Source of the DNA: Oryzias latipes
Taxonomy: Eukaryota; Chordata; Actinopteri; Beloniformes; Adrianichthyidae
DNA: 64,000 nt
Assembly: GCF_002234675.1 (NCBI RefSeq)
Contig: NC_019880.2
Location: 15,055,756 to 15,119,755 of the forward strand
Direction: 5' to 3'
Part shown: in pieces, positions 41,136 through 53,700 of the stretch
How the letters are laid out: each line of letters opens with the position of its first letter
Position numbering within the stretch: position 1 is the first letter of the stretch
The notes under the pieces: generated by a model
What the model was told of the DNA's origin: nothing
What the model saw: only the letters and a program-made list of their open reading frames with translations
Databases searched by the model: none
Made by a program: the position numbers and the translations under genes

Positions 41136-44100
41136 AGAGTTAAGAAGCACACGATTGATGAGAAAAACTACCGTAACATCTAAGAAGGTTCCGATGTAAA
41201 AAAAAAAGTCATGACTCATGTCGTCAGAAAGTGAAATCTAACGAGGTGTGACATTCCAAACTGGTTTAGAATCTGTTAGTGATGATTTCTACATGCCTCC
41301 CGTATTCACTTTAGGGATAAAATTATTTAAAACATTAAACTTGTCCACTCAAGTGAGTATTATACATTGTGTTATTTTCCGATGTAGATCACTGTTTGTG
41401 TGGAATAAACAATGTTTATTATCTAAAAAAACAATGAATTAAATGACTATCTGTAGGGATCACTCTACCAGTTGTTGATTGCTTCCATGTATACATAGGA
41501 TAAATAGAGAAACTCTGAAACCCTCACTCAGTGAGGCAACCCCCACCCGGGTCACTTTTTGCCGTTCTGACAGTTTAACTTGTTGGACCAGATTTGTTCA
41601 TATTGAGCAACGTCTGAAGCACAGGTGCCTTTTCCCACAAAGTGCTCTGAAATGTTTCTTTTGAGTTCTTTGGGTGAATGTTTGGTTCTCCCACCCTTGC
41701 TGGGCTACAGATCCCTTTCAAATTAAATGGTCTGGAGGTCTCGCTGCTCTGTGAAGTAAATTTATAACTGATTGTAAGGTGGATGTGAGTAAAGATTGCA
41801 CTTTCCCACGAGGTTTTACTGCTTTCCCTGACAGAAGCATGTGATGTACAGAGTAAGGAGTCGTTTCATCCAAGCTGAGTGTCACTCATCTGTGTTTTTC
41901 TTTTCTTTCTTTTAGTTTTTTCCAGCTGTTCCAGTGTCCTTTTAAGGGAGCTAAGCAAGAAAATCATCTTTATGTAAAACAGCATGCCTATATCGAGTAC
42001 TTAAAAGAAATAAAAACTTGTGTTTATATCACACTAAACTAACTCAAATACTGATAGGTATAATGCATTTAGAAGAAATATGTTTTTTGATTTCTGTTTT
42101 GTACCTTTGAGAAAAAAGTTAAGCAAATCCAGAAGTTGTTTCCTGACGAGAAACGCTACCAGTTGTACTTGCTGTGCTGGTATTTCTTGCAGATAAACTA
42201 CCTAGCAAGATAAAAACAAGTGGAAATCTGTTTCCACCTGAAGAGATTTCTCTCCGAGCAAGAAGAAAAGAAAGGAAAAAAATGCACGCACTTTTCTGAT
42301 GAAGACGATGAAGGTCAGGTTTCGCAACAGCTAACGTTGCATAGCTTCTGTTGTGTTAAAAAAAAAAAACACTTACCTCTGCAATTTAAAAGAAAAAAAA
42401 ACACACTTATTGAGCAATATTTTCACCATGTTTGACTGGGTGTGTTGTGAGTGGCCTGGTTTGCATAGCATATATGCATTGTATGTTTACACAGTAGGAC
42501 AGGAGGAAACGGACCATAAACCCATTGCAGTGGTTTGTGATTCTAAGGCTTTACTTCAGCTGGCTGTTTATTTCTAACCTACATTAAAGGAGGCCTATAT
42601 TTGCTGAGTGATCTGCTCTTTTTTTTAAGACAATCTCCACTTTTTATGTAGTTTTTGGAGAAAAATGGACAATAATAAAGATATTTCTGACTTTTACTAT
42701 CCTGGGTGGCAACATCTGACTCCATGCCATGAGAGTTGCAAAAAGTCATTTAAGGAGGTTGAATGCTCGGAAGGAGGACCCTTCTTAACAAGACGAGATG
42801 TAGATTCATCCTTTTCTTACTCAACACTCGAAGTCCACCCTTCCCTTTTATTCTATTTTTAAGTGGCTGACGGTCAAGGAAGATGTGGAAAACACAAGTA
42901 GGAAAGGATGCAGATGAGCACATCTGGCCGTGTGGCTGCACACCACACAGTCACTCTCAAAAACTCCCAGGAAACTTTTCCTGATCGATATCCCACTATC
43001 TGCCCACTGACCCACATTCCAGCTTGGTTGTGTCACATAAAAAAGTATCCATCCAGAGGGGGGGGTCACTCTTCAACCTCAATTGTCTTCACGTGAACCC
43101 CGTCCCCAACAGCTCCATCGGCCCCTTCTCTCCCTTCAGGTTCTTCTCTGTACCTTTTCCCGATCTAGGTCAGTCTTCTGCTTTCGGTTTGTCCCCCCCT
43201 CTGTGCCGCTCGAACTCCCCGTTCAGGCCGGTGTTACATAATATGGATGATTCAGTGGAAGCAGGCTCTGTGGGTTCCTCTCTGTGTGGATACATCTGGG
43301 CACATCTGATTCCTGTCAGTGCTTCTCACATAAACTCAGGGCATTAAAACCAGGAGGAAATTCGAGTCAAAGCTTTCTAAAAAGGGATCATGTTGCCAAG
43401 CTTTGGTTTGAACTTCACTCCTTCTTTTTATAACCCCCTTAAAAATACCTCCTTGCTCACTTGCGGAATCAGTGGTTTCAGATAAACCGAAGATGTAGTG
43501 GTCTGATCTGGAGCCTAATTGCAATTCTGTTAAACACCAGGGTCATGTGGGATGATTTTACTGAAGCCATCCAAATGGATGGGCCGTCAGTGACTCAAGA
43601 CAAACTCTGACCCGCTCACAACAAAACCAGAAAATGGTGAAACCCCTGCAAGTTTGATACCAAGGTTTTTAATTTAAATTGGATTGATTGAGCACTGCGA
43701 ACAGGGGTTCCATAATATTTTCTATGATCTTTTCATTATGCATTACAGGGGTTCTATGATATTTCCTATGTTCTTTTGGTTATACATTTAATTCTGCATG
43801 TATATTGTATTGCAGAAAATATGCTTGATTCCTGCCTTCAGTAACAGATAACATGTGCCGAGGTCAGCAATAGGCCTGTCTGTGACTTTTGGTCTTTGTT
43901 TTCTTTCTGTACTGGAGCCACAACACCTGCAATGCAGACTAGACAAAAACACATCAGTAGAATGACGTATTTTGTATGTTTTCATCTTCTCTTACTGAAT
44001 TAAAAAAAAAAGCCTTTTTGCCTTGAGGACAGAGAGAGCGGACAACCACAAAGCCTAACAGGTCGTGTTTTTCCACCTCTCCCCTTTTGCAAAAGGTTTG

Positions 44101-45580
44101 AAAATTCATGCAGACTCTTGTGTGTCTTTTCGTTTCCCAGCTGCACATTTCATTTTTGCACGTCCTGAACCATCTGAATCTGCGAAGGCCGGACGAGACG
44201 GCAACACATGGGAGAGCTGGTCAAAGCAAGAACCAGTCTGTAGGATATAAATATTGTTTTTCTGTAACTGTGGTGATGTAACTACGACACTGGTTAATAG
44301 ATAATCTGGGGCAGGGAGTGGAAAAAAAGGCCCTTAGCAGATGCAACAGTTATGTGGACCTCTACCTGGCAACCCCCCTTTTCATTATCATTCCTGTTGA
44401 CCACATGCTGCCAGCAAATGGCGAGAGCTGAGAAGGCAGACCATCATTTCAAGCTACAGCAATACATTTACTTGTGTTTTAAAGTCATTCCATTAAACAG
44501 TACACCACACATCCTGCAGATTGCCAGTCTGTTGCAGAGCTGTTTTAGACTCCCTTTGATTTAATTTAAATGTATTTTTAAAAATTAAGCAACCTGCTTT
44601 ATTTAGTCAGAAATGGGAAAACACATAAGTGGTGTTTCTGTACCTTCCTGTCAAAGAAGACTGATCTAGATGTGAAACACAGCAGTGAAACACATCAAGA
44701 TGTGTGTCTTCATTTTCATTACTGCTAGAACAAAGCGAAACTAAATCAAAACTTGAGGAAACAGATGACCACAAAGTTTCTTCTGTCAGAGAAGTGTTTA
44801 AACACGCTGCAGCCAATCACAGAGCGGCTCTCACAGCAAACTTCCAGCTTTTGTCAGCCAGCAGATGTTCCATTGTTCGTCCCTGTGGTGTAAGGTTGCT
44901 TCGGTTGAAACATTTTTGGGCATCTTTTGAATTTAGCCCCTTTCAATGCCGTCACCAGCAACCCCCGCCCCCTAGCCTCTCATCCCAAAGCTACTCAGGG
45001 GGCGGGCTTTACCCTTCCCCCTTTCCCCTTTAACCCCCCAGTCAGACCTGTAGAATATTGAATGCCACCAACACAGATCTCTGCTCCACCCCTTAAGCAC
45101 TAATTACCCCCCCCCCCCCCCAACCAGCTCTAACCAATTTATAGACCAATTACTTCATGGCGAGGTGAATTTGCATCAAAGCACAGATTTGAAGGCAGAT
45201 CTTCTTATGGTAGTAATAGCTTGGCTTCCATGAAGCCCTCCTTCAGTGTTTCCGTCCATCACCAGGGCTCTTATGTAATAATCACTGCTTCTGTTTTCCT
45301 CCTTGAGGGCCTGTATGTTGGCTGAACACAAAACAAAGGTCGTGTAACAAGACCTAGGAAACAGACAAGTAACATAGGTTTCCTGTTTTTGTGTGGAACT
45401 CATTGGGGGCAGGAAACGACAGGAACCGCTGATTTTTTTTTTTTGCTGTGTGACGGGCTAATGGTGATGCGTGAAGCCATAACTCAGTAAGGTGAAGTGA
45501 CTCGGTGCTTCAGATGGAGGTTTTTTCAAACCAACAAATGTAATCATGACATGATAGTGGGGAGGACATGCAGCTTCCAG
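41136..45580. other. Gene-free interval
   Basis: No coding exons recognised on either strand. A 15-nt poly(C) run lies at 45107-45121 and a poly(T) run near 45433. The 42.8-43.4 kb part is more GC-rich but shows no conserved protein. Confidence 0.45.
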
Positions 45581-45599
45581 TAAAGTCCTTTTTATAGTT

Positions 45600-46350
45600 T
45601 CTTGACCTGAGTAATGAAAGACATCACTAGATGTTTGTTCTCAGTGGTCTTTTTATCATGATTATGTCGTTTTAGCCAAAATAAAATAAAAAAAATGTTG
45701 TTTTCTAGTTGACATTTTCTGCAGAGCAGCAGTAGTTCATCCTAAATTTGCTTCTGAGTTGTGGCCGGGGCCGCAGAGTAAGCCCACCCCAATTTCCCAT
45801 TATCTATTTGTTTAGACTCTCTCCACTAGCTTACAGCCTCTCATACCCCCAACCTAACATTATCGGTGCAACAAAAAATGGTTTTGAGCCAAATGCCAGT
45901 TTAGACAAGGAAAACAAAGATGTTCATGTGTCTATTTGTCTGCCAGTGGATGCATCAGAATGGAGCGGAGCAGGGAGCTTGTAAACCTTGTGTTAGATGA
46001 CCCCACCCTTACATTGATGTGTTCTTCCTACCATGACAAAGGTGGATAAAGGTGGAAAGATTTCAGGTAATACATGGACACCAGTGAAGATCACAAATCA
46101 TTGAAGAAAAAAGGTTCAGCGCACTGTCTAGTGGGTCTAGATGACCCAACTCCCATAGCATAGCACAAGGGTTAAGTCAGCTACATTTCCAAGCCTTTTT
46201 CGTCGGTTAGTGACGTAAGCAAATTTGAATAAAACAAATACTCAAAAATGTATTTTTAGTCCTAATTTTTTGTATATATGTCTTCTATCATGAGAACATT
46301 TTTTCAAGAATATGTAAACACCAACATTGTCATTAAAGTGGGTCCTTAAA
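45600..46350 (+). repeat. ~560-bp TIR element, copy C, interrupted by a MITE
   Basis: It shows the family blocks 'gcttctgagttgtggccggg', 'acattatcggtgcaacaa' and 'gcatcagaatggagcggagc' up to about 45984. It resumes after the MITE at about 46176 and runs to 'cattaaagtgggtccttaa'. Confidence 0.75.
45985..46171 (+). mobile_element. TTAA-associated MITE, copy 1
   Basis: The ends are inverted (ccttgtg... and ...tagcacaaggg, followed by TTAA at 46172-46175). The body reads 'gatgaccccacccttacatt' and 'acaaaggtggataaaggtgg'. It is inserted in the TIR element around it. Its end sequence and TTAA target are consistent with a piggyBac-type MITE. Confidence 0.75.
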
Positions 46351-46539
46351 ACCAAAACTAAATTATAATATAAAATCTTCTGATGCTCTGGAAGACTTTT
46401 GTCAAGGTTTTCATAGTCATCTGCCTCAAGCCCTCAGGCTACGTTGGGGTGGGGCTTAATGAAGGGTAGGGGGAAGTCCAGGCTGTTCCCCTCTTTGTTC
46501 TGCCCAGCTCCACTCATGCTGTCTTTTGTCTCCTGCCAC

Positions 46540-46845
46540 AGCAAGCTTTATATCCCACAGTCTCGCGCCAAAAACCCAGCAGTTTTCGCGTGCTGCTTGA
46601 TCTTCCTGCCCCCAGCCTTACTGATTCCGCTCTCAGGTGTAGCAGTCTCCTATTTCGCAATTTTCCAGGGCAACTGTAGGTACGGCGTAGGTGTGTACTC
46701 TAGCCCCCTCTCGTTCAGCCCCCCCACCCCCTTGCTTTTCCCCCAATGCTTTCGTTCTTGTTTCCCGCCACACCATGGTGTACGCGGAGGGGAGGGCATT
46801 GAATGACACAGTCGCGCCTCCTCCGAGTCTCGCGCCAAAAAGCCG
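46540..46845. promoter_or_regulatory. Cluster of E2F-like motifs
   Basis: The exact 16-mer agtctcgcgccaaaaa occurs at 46559-46574 and again at 46826-46841. Each contains the E2F core (rc TTTTGGCGCG). TTTCCCGC lies at 46761-46768 between them. This is unusually CpG-rich for this interval. No adjacent exon was recognised, so the function is unknown. Confidence 0.45.
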
Positions 46846-46869
46846 GCGTTATTCAAATGATCTCAGTGG

Positions 46870-48925
46870 GTGAGGCCCAACTGTCTCCACGTCCTGTTAA
46901 CCCCCTCGAAGCTGCAAACACAAAGGAGGACACTCGTGTTTCACAGACTAGCAGAGATAAAAACCTGACTGGTGTTTGTTTCACGCTGCATTTGGGTTTA
47001 TTCTCTGTAGATTTTCAATGACAATAGTAAGGCGAACAATACACACATTTAAACGTTCACATATACACTAAAGCCAAAGTTTTCGGACTCGGTTCCTCTA
47101 TGCAGTTTCTTTTTCACATCCTCTTATTAAAGCCACTATGCCCCAGAATGTGAAGCAAGCTGCAGTCCTCAGAGGACTGAATATCTGCTGCCCCCTGGTG
47201 GCTGTCCCAAGCAAATGCAAAAAATCATGGACCGTTTCAATCAAATGCTTTATTTCTAAAGCATTTCTAAACATCTATTTCACCTTTATGGAAGCCTTGC
47301 CCTGGTATGCTCTAATTTACTGCACACACCTGATCCAGGTATACAGTAGTGTTTGTGATTAGACCAAAGATATCTGGAAAACATGCAGAACATTGAAGAC
47401 TGAAGTTCCCCACCATTAATTTTAATACATAATGGTGGGTTTTCCCTTCCTTTTACACTTGTTTGTTGTCTTCTTTATCTTTTAATTTATTTTCTTTTTT
47501 GTATTTTACATCTTATTTTCTTAAAATTTTTTTAATTGCATATAATTATCATTTTGTGTTGATTGACAAGCAAGAGCAACTGCAGCTCCTTTCCGGAGGT
47601 TGTGTTTGAAAGGAATTGCTGTAAAAAGTTTATAACTAAGAAAGCGTCATAATGATGATTCTGCACTGGAGCAGAAAGACAAAATTCTCTTTGTGGTTCA
47701 ACTCCACCCAAAAACAAACAAACAAAAAAATTCACTAAAAAATAACCAAAACAAGATTATTCATGCAACAGACTGAAATTAGTTAAGTAGTAAAGAGTGT
47801 TTGCATTAAAGGATCAACATTCTCACCTATTTGTGATGACCTCAAAGTTAAGCTATATCTTCTATCACACTTAGGTGTAGGCATAAATAAAAGGTGTATG
47901 CATCAAATAGTGAGACTCTTTTATAAAACCCTATCTTCAGGCTCTGCTGAATCCCTTTTGGGGTCAAGGGGCTGCTGGAGCCAACACTGTGTTTGGACAG
48001 TGGGAGGAAGCTAGATTTGCAGGAAAAACCCATGCATGCACAAGGAGAACGTGCAACCTCCACACTTGTGTGCACTCAAACACTGTGCACACAAGTGCAC
48101 AGTGTTTGAGATTATTGTGAAGGAAAATGGGGGAAAAAAATCTACTGATGCAAGGAGGAGATATTGTGGCCAGGAAGGGTGTAGAGTGAAGGGCTGGATG
48201 AAGAAAAGACAAGACTGATATTCCAAAACCCTCATCCATGGTCCAAACCCAAAGATCCAGCAGGAAGAATCTATAGGGAGGGGCAGATCTAGCAGGCAAA
48301 AAGGGAGTCAAAAGGACCAGAGGCAGACAGGGAGAATCCAATCATCAAATCAGATTTGGTGTCACTGGTTCAGGCAGACTAATTAAAGCTGGAAAGTCAT
48401 TGGAGGGCCATCAGCAGGTACAATTATGTTAATTAAGGGGGTAGAATTAAACATGTTGAGAGGGGTAAAACAGGATGTTTGTCAAAACAAAAGCCAAAAC
48501 AGGAAGTAGTGCTAAATCCATTCCTTTGCAATAATAGTTTATTTAAGTGTACTACGAGTATACTTAGTCTATACTAAAAGTGGGGCAGTATACCTAAAGT
48601 TTCATTTTTGTATACTATCTTTATATGGTAAATTTATGGAAGAAGTATTTAGTTAGTATACTTCTTACACTACACTTACATGGTCTATAGTATTCTTCCT
48701 ACTATAATATAATACTATATTTACTACTATACTTATACTCTTTTTTGCTAAGGGACAGCATAACATTGATTAGGATCCAGAGAGCTGCCCAGTGGAGGTC
48801 TCTTGCACTCCTGCTGAGAAAAGGTATTAGGTTTTACAAATCCAGCATATAAAGACGGATTGAAGCAGTTTTTTTATATATATATTTCCTGGATCTGATG
48901 TTTGCATTTGCAAATATTCCTTTAG
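46870..48925. other. Gene-free interval with repeat fragments
   Basis: About 47940-48062 is a minus-strand fragment of the SINE-like family ('cccatgcatgcacaaggaga'). Overlapping short hairpins follow at 48063-48110. The rest shows no gene. An ATACTA-rich stretch occurs at 48550-48740. Confidence 0.5.
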
Positions 48926-48926
48926 A

Positions 48927-49497
48927 GACCCATTCCAAGCATCTTGTGATGTATTTTCAAAGTGTTCCCAGTGGTCTTTTAATTATGATTGTCACTTTTA
49001 GACAAAATTTTAGAAACCTATGTTGTTTTTTAGAACATAGTTTCTGCAGAGTGGAAGGAGTTAATTAGAAGTTTGCCTCTGATTTGCGGGCAGAACTGTT
49101 TGCGTGGGGTACACCTTCACTCATTTCTCATCATCCCTTTGTTTACACCTGAAAAATGGCGACCAATAATGGTGCTATCAGCTGTACAGTTTTGAGCCAA
49201 ATGCCAACTTGGACGAGGAAAACGAAGATGTCCATGGATCCATTTGTCTGCAGGTTGATGCATCAGGATAGAGCAGAGCAGGAAGCTTGTGACCTGCCAA
49301 TAGTAGATTTTACATAACGACTTCTAGCTTTTTCTAAAGGGCATTTTTTCTTCTGCTCCTGGTTCACAATGATTTGAACAAAGAAATACTCAAAAATACA
49401 GTTTTAAGCTTAATTTTCTTCATGCATGTTCCCCATCATGAGAAAAAATTGCTACAAGAACCTGCTAAAAACACAATTTTCATCGGAGTGGGTCTAT
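48927..49497 (+). repeat. ~560-bp TIR element, copy D (complete)
   Basis: It begins 'agacccattccaagcat' and ends 'catcggagtgggtct', which are complementary for about 11 nt. Internal family blocks are present throughout. Confidence 0.75.
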
Positions 49498-49499
49498 TC

Positions 49500-50770
49500 A
49501 ATGACATTTTATTTATATAGCCCAATATTACAACAATACTTGTATAAATGGGTTTAATGAAATCAGAACATGAAATCAGTCATAAAATACAACTAAACTA
49601 AACACACTAAGCTAAACTGGGCATTAGACCCTCCTTCTCAGGTAATATTTGTTGAATTTCAATAATTCTTTTAACCATCATAATCTGTACTTTCATTAAA
49701 GAGTGTGGTTTTTGCTAACGGCATTATTGTAGATTTTTTAAAAATCAAAGTTTAATAGGTAAATGCTTTTTTGCTATTTATGCTGACTGCTTGATAAAAA
49801 CCTGCTCCCTGTGTCAGATTTTGCGCCTGCTCAGCATTTCCATCCCAGGAGGCATCTGTTGCTCTCAAATTACCTTCTTGTTGTGATTAAATAGACGCTA
49901 ATCTTTTGTTTATGCCCAACAAAGGCCTGCTAGCGCTTTCATCTTCTGAATTCACCGCACATTTGTCGATGGCACAGCTGGAGAACATCATGTTTGATCT
50001 CACGTCAACACGGTCAGTCAGATCCTTTGTGACGGTGCAGGAGTCCCAGTTGTCTTGACTCTCTGACCGTTACTGGGCAACCGGTGCTGCTGTTAAGTAA
50101 TTTAACTCTCATGACAACCTGCAGGTGTTCACATGTGAGCACCCGTGCACCATGAGAGGCTAATGAGCCATCATGATTTCTCCCCATGAACATGATATCA
50201 TATGCGAGCACAAAGAACACTAAGTTCCATTTCTGTTGTCCAACAGAAAAACACCTGCAAGCTTTGATACAGCCCCAAAAATGAACAACAAGGGAATATA
50301 AAGTCATCTCAGCTTCTCTGCTGGGGGAACTGAAGCGTCACGACTCATGACACACCACTGTGTTTTGACCAATAGTGTGCAGCAACCGGTTGTCATGCTC
50401 TGCAGTGATCCAGTGTCTGAAAGAGTTAAAAGTGGGAGGATGCGAGATAGCTTTTTTAGCAAGTCAGTGTTTGGAAGAGGAGAGGACAGAAAGAGCAGCA
50501 GAGATGAGCCCATTCAGGATTTTAACCTGTGCCATGACCGAGGTAGGAGGCTGCCAGCCGGAATTTAGTCTTCCTCACGATTATCTCTGTTTCAACAAGC
50601 TCAGGCTCTTATTGAGGGATTAAAATAGGTGCCTCTGCAGCTGCAGTCAGAGTGATCTCACCGCCTGAGTGCAGCAGGACTCCTGCAACAAACAGACACA
50701 GGCGGTGGGCTATCGGGAACACACTGTGACTTAGTGTGATCCTGGGAAGGAGTGAGCCCCACAACATAAG
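49500..50770. other. nt5c1a upstream region and 5' UTR
   Basis: A non-repetitive stretch (from about 49840) leading to the nt5c1a start codon. It holds adjacent E-boxes CAGGTG and CACATGTG (about 50122-50138). Any untranslated first exon is not defined. Confidence 0.45.
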
Positions 50771-53700
50771 ATGAGTGCAAACAGTGGCCGCACTCTCACC
50801 ACCAGTGGACAGGATTTGGCCAAGAATGGCAACAGCAGTAACACCAAAGCCCCCTGGAAAGATGCTGGGACAGTTTTGCAGCCCACCACCCCCACCAGAA
50901 AACCCCAACCAGTGAGTATCTCTGCAGCTATTTCCGTAGGAACTGCATGACTCACTTTCAAGAGGTCCAAAGTGAAGGAAATGCAGCCTAACATGAAGAG
51001 ATTGTTGACATGGATGCTGTACTTTTGGCAAGTAGGTTGTATTCAGTTACCTGAACAGATTCAATTTTTATTGGTTGTTTTTCACCTTTGCAGTATGTAT
51101 TTTTTGTCTCACATAGGAGTTCTACCTCTGCAACATTGCATTTTGTGCATGATAAGTGAGTAATAAAAAATGTTACATGTGATAAAGAATTTTTCCATCG
51201 ACTTTGCTTCCACAACATATCTACCAAACACGTCATTAACAATTTAAAGATCAGGTTTGGTATCAGTTGTTGTCTTCAGGCAGACCGCTCTCATTAAAGT
51301 GGTTCTGAGTATCAGTTTATAAGGTGGAGGGTGTCAAATTTCATTGCTCAAATGATTGGTGTCTCCGGTGTATGCCGCACATTTTAATCATAAACTTGCA
51401 GGGCCGTTTTAAAGTATAAAGCAAATTTCACATTTTCTTTAAGTGCGTATTTGAAATAGTGTATTTTGGGAAAAATGCAAAGAATAAAAAAATAAATCTG
51501 ACAATCTCTAAGTTTAGAAGTTTATAATCTCCCTCTAGCTTACAGACCCTCAACACCCCCAACCTAACATTAGCGGTGCAACAAAAATGGCGAGCAATAT
51601 TGGAGCTATCCAGCCATACAAGGAAAACAAAGACATCTGGTACATGGATAGTCCTCTGCAAGTGAATGCATCAGAATGGAGTGGAGCAGGGAGCACATGT
51701 TCTACCTCAAAAATCTTTTTCAAACAACATTTTTCTAGTTTGCTCCTGATTCAGGAGGGCAATTTTAAGCTTAATTTTTTATCTATGTCCTCCATCATCA
51801 GAAAGATGCATGTTAAAAACACCAAAACACAATTTTCATTGGTGTGGGTCTTCAACTCAAGTAAATAATAAAAATAAATCAAACTGAGTCTGAGTTCTGG
51901 ACAACTTGCGACAATGGCCTGGTAGTAGCGCTTATGTCATCATATCCGAAGGAGTCCTGTAAAGTCTGGATGGCTTGTGGGACCCCTGAAACAACTGACA
52001 GGAATTTGGTGTCTAAGAAGCTTGCAAGATGGGGAGTTGTAGCGAAAAAACCTGAGTCTTGGAGGAATTCAGGGAAGCTGCAGAGAAGGACTTTAAAAAA
52101 TCCTAGCAAACTGTTTAGTGGCTAAAGAGGTTAAAACACTTCTCTGCCGATATTATCGACAGTGCGGCCAGCGGGCTGGTCCATCACCCAAGCTGAAGTC
52201 ACAAAAACCATCAAGCCCATCCTCAGTGGTAAGGCACTAGGGGTGGATAAGACTTGCCTTCAGTTTCCAAAGTCTTTGGACGTTGTGGGGCTGGTTTTGG
52301 TGACACCCCTTCGGGCCATTGAACAACAGTCAGGGATGAGCTATTACAGGCATAAGGGGGTTCCAGGGGTGGACCCAAGATGTGCTAGTGGTGGGACTAT
52401 GCCTCTCAACTGGTCTGCGTGAACCATGGATCCCCCAGCAGAACTGGAAGAAGTTTTTGAGAGGAGAAAGTCTTAAAATCGTTGCTTATCTTAAGATCTG
52501 GGTATGAAAAGCAGGAGTATATGGATGGATGTGGTCAAATGTACCAACGTGCTGCTTAGTGAATCTTCTGCCCCAGTTTTCGCTCACATTTTTTTTCCTA
52601 TTTTTCAACTTGGTTCAAGTCTGAACTTCATGTGACAGTAAATCAACATCTCTTGGCTTAAATATGAGCATCCAACTTTTCCCTTTCCAGCCCAAGCCAC
52701 AGAATGCCATCACCATTGCAGTTTCATCCAGAGTTCTCTTCAACATGGAGAAGGAGCAGCAGATCTTTGAACAGCAGGGCATGGAGGAGTACATCAAGTA
52801 CCAGGTGGCGCATGAAACGGAGTCTTTCAGTCCTGGACCGGCCTTCTCTTTTGTCAAGGTATGTTGGTCTGGAAGAGAAAGAGAGACAAACGCATAAACA
52901 GAGTTAATCCTTGTCGTGACTGTGGAGGCAGTTAATCAGAACACCACGCTCATCTCCATCTCACTGCAGTAATACTGTCTGATCCTGCGTGTTGGTGCAT
53001 TATTGTAGGTTTTTTTTGTGTGTGTTTCCAGGCTCTAGAGGCCGTCAATGCTCAGCTGAGGGAACTTTATCCTGAAAGTGAGGAGCTCTTTGATGTGGTT
53101 CTCATCACCAACAACCATGCCAATGTTGGTCTGAGGCTCATCAATACCATCAATCATTACCGTGAGTCATTGATCAGTTATGTCATTTTGCATTTTGTGT
53201 TTCCTGAAAAAGAAAAGAAGAAAGATTTTCCTTTGAGATAAAATCACAGCAATGTTTGCATATTAAAAAATGATATTAAAAATTCTAAACAAATCTAAAT
53301 ACTAACAAAAAATCCGTAATAATTAGTGTAAACGGTGCAAATGAAACGATAAACTAGTCCCACACTCTTTATTATCAGCCCCCAGGTCACACAGAAAGAT
53401 CCTCAAACCTGTATTCACTACATGGAAAGAAAACCAGCTGTAGTTTAAAAACTGAAATTTACTCTTGAAGCCCCTTTTGGGTGAACTGGGACCCATGGTC
53501 CAAACACCACAAAAAGACCTCCAAGAGCCAGGTCTGGGAGTTTATGAAGTGAATGTCTTCTCTGCAGAGCTGGTTATCGAGCGCTTCTGCATGACTGGAG
53601 GAAACAGTTCCATCGGCTACCTGAAGGCCTACCACACTAATCTGTATCTGTCTGCTGATCCAGATAAAGTTCATGAAGCTCTAGAGGCAGGTCAGTCTGG

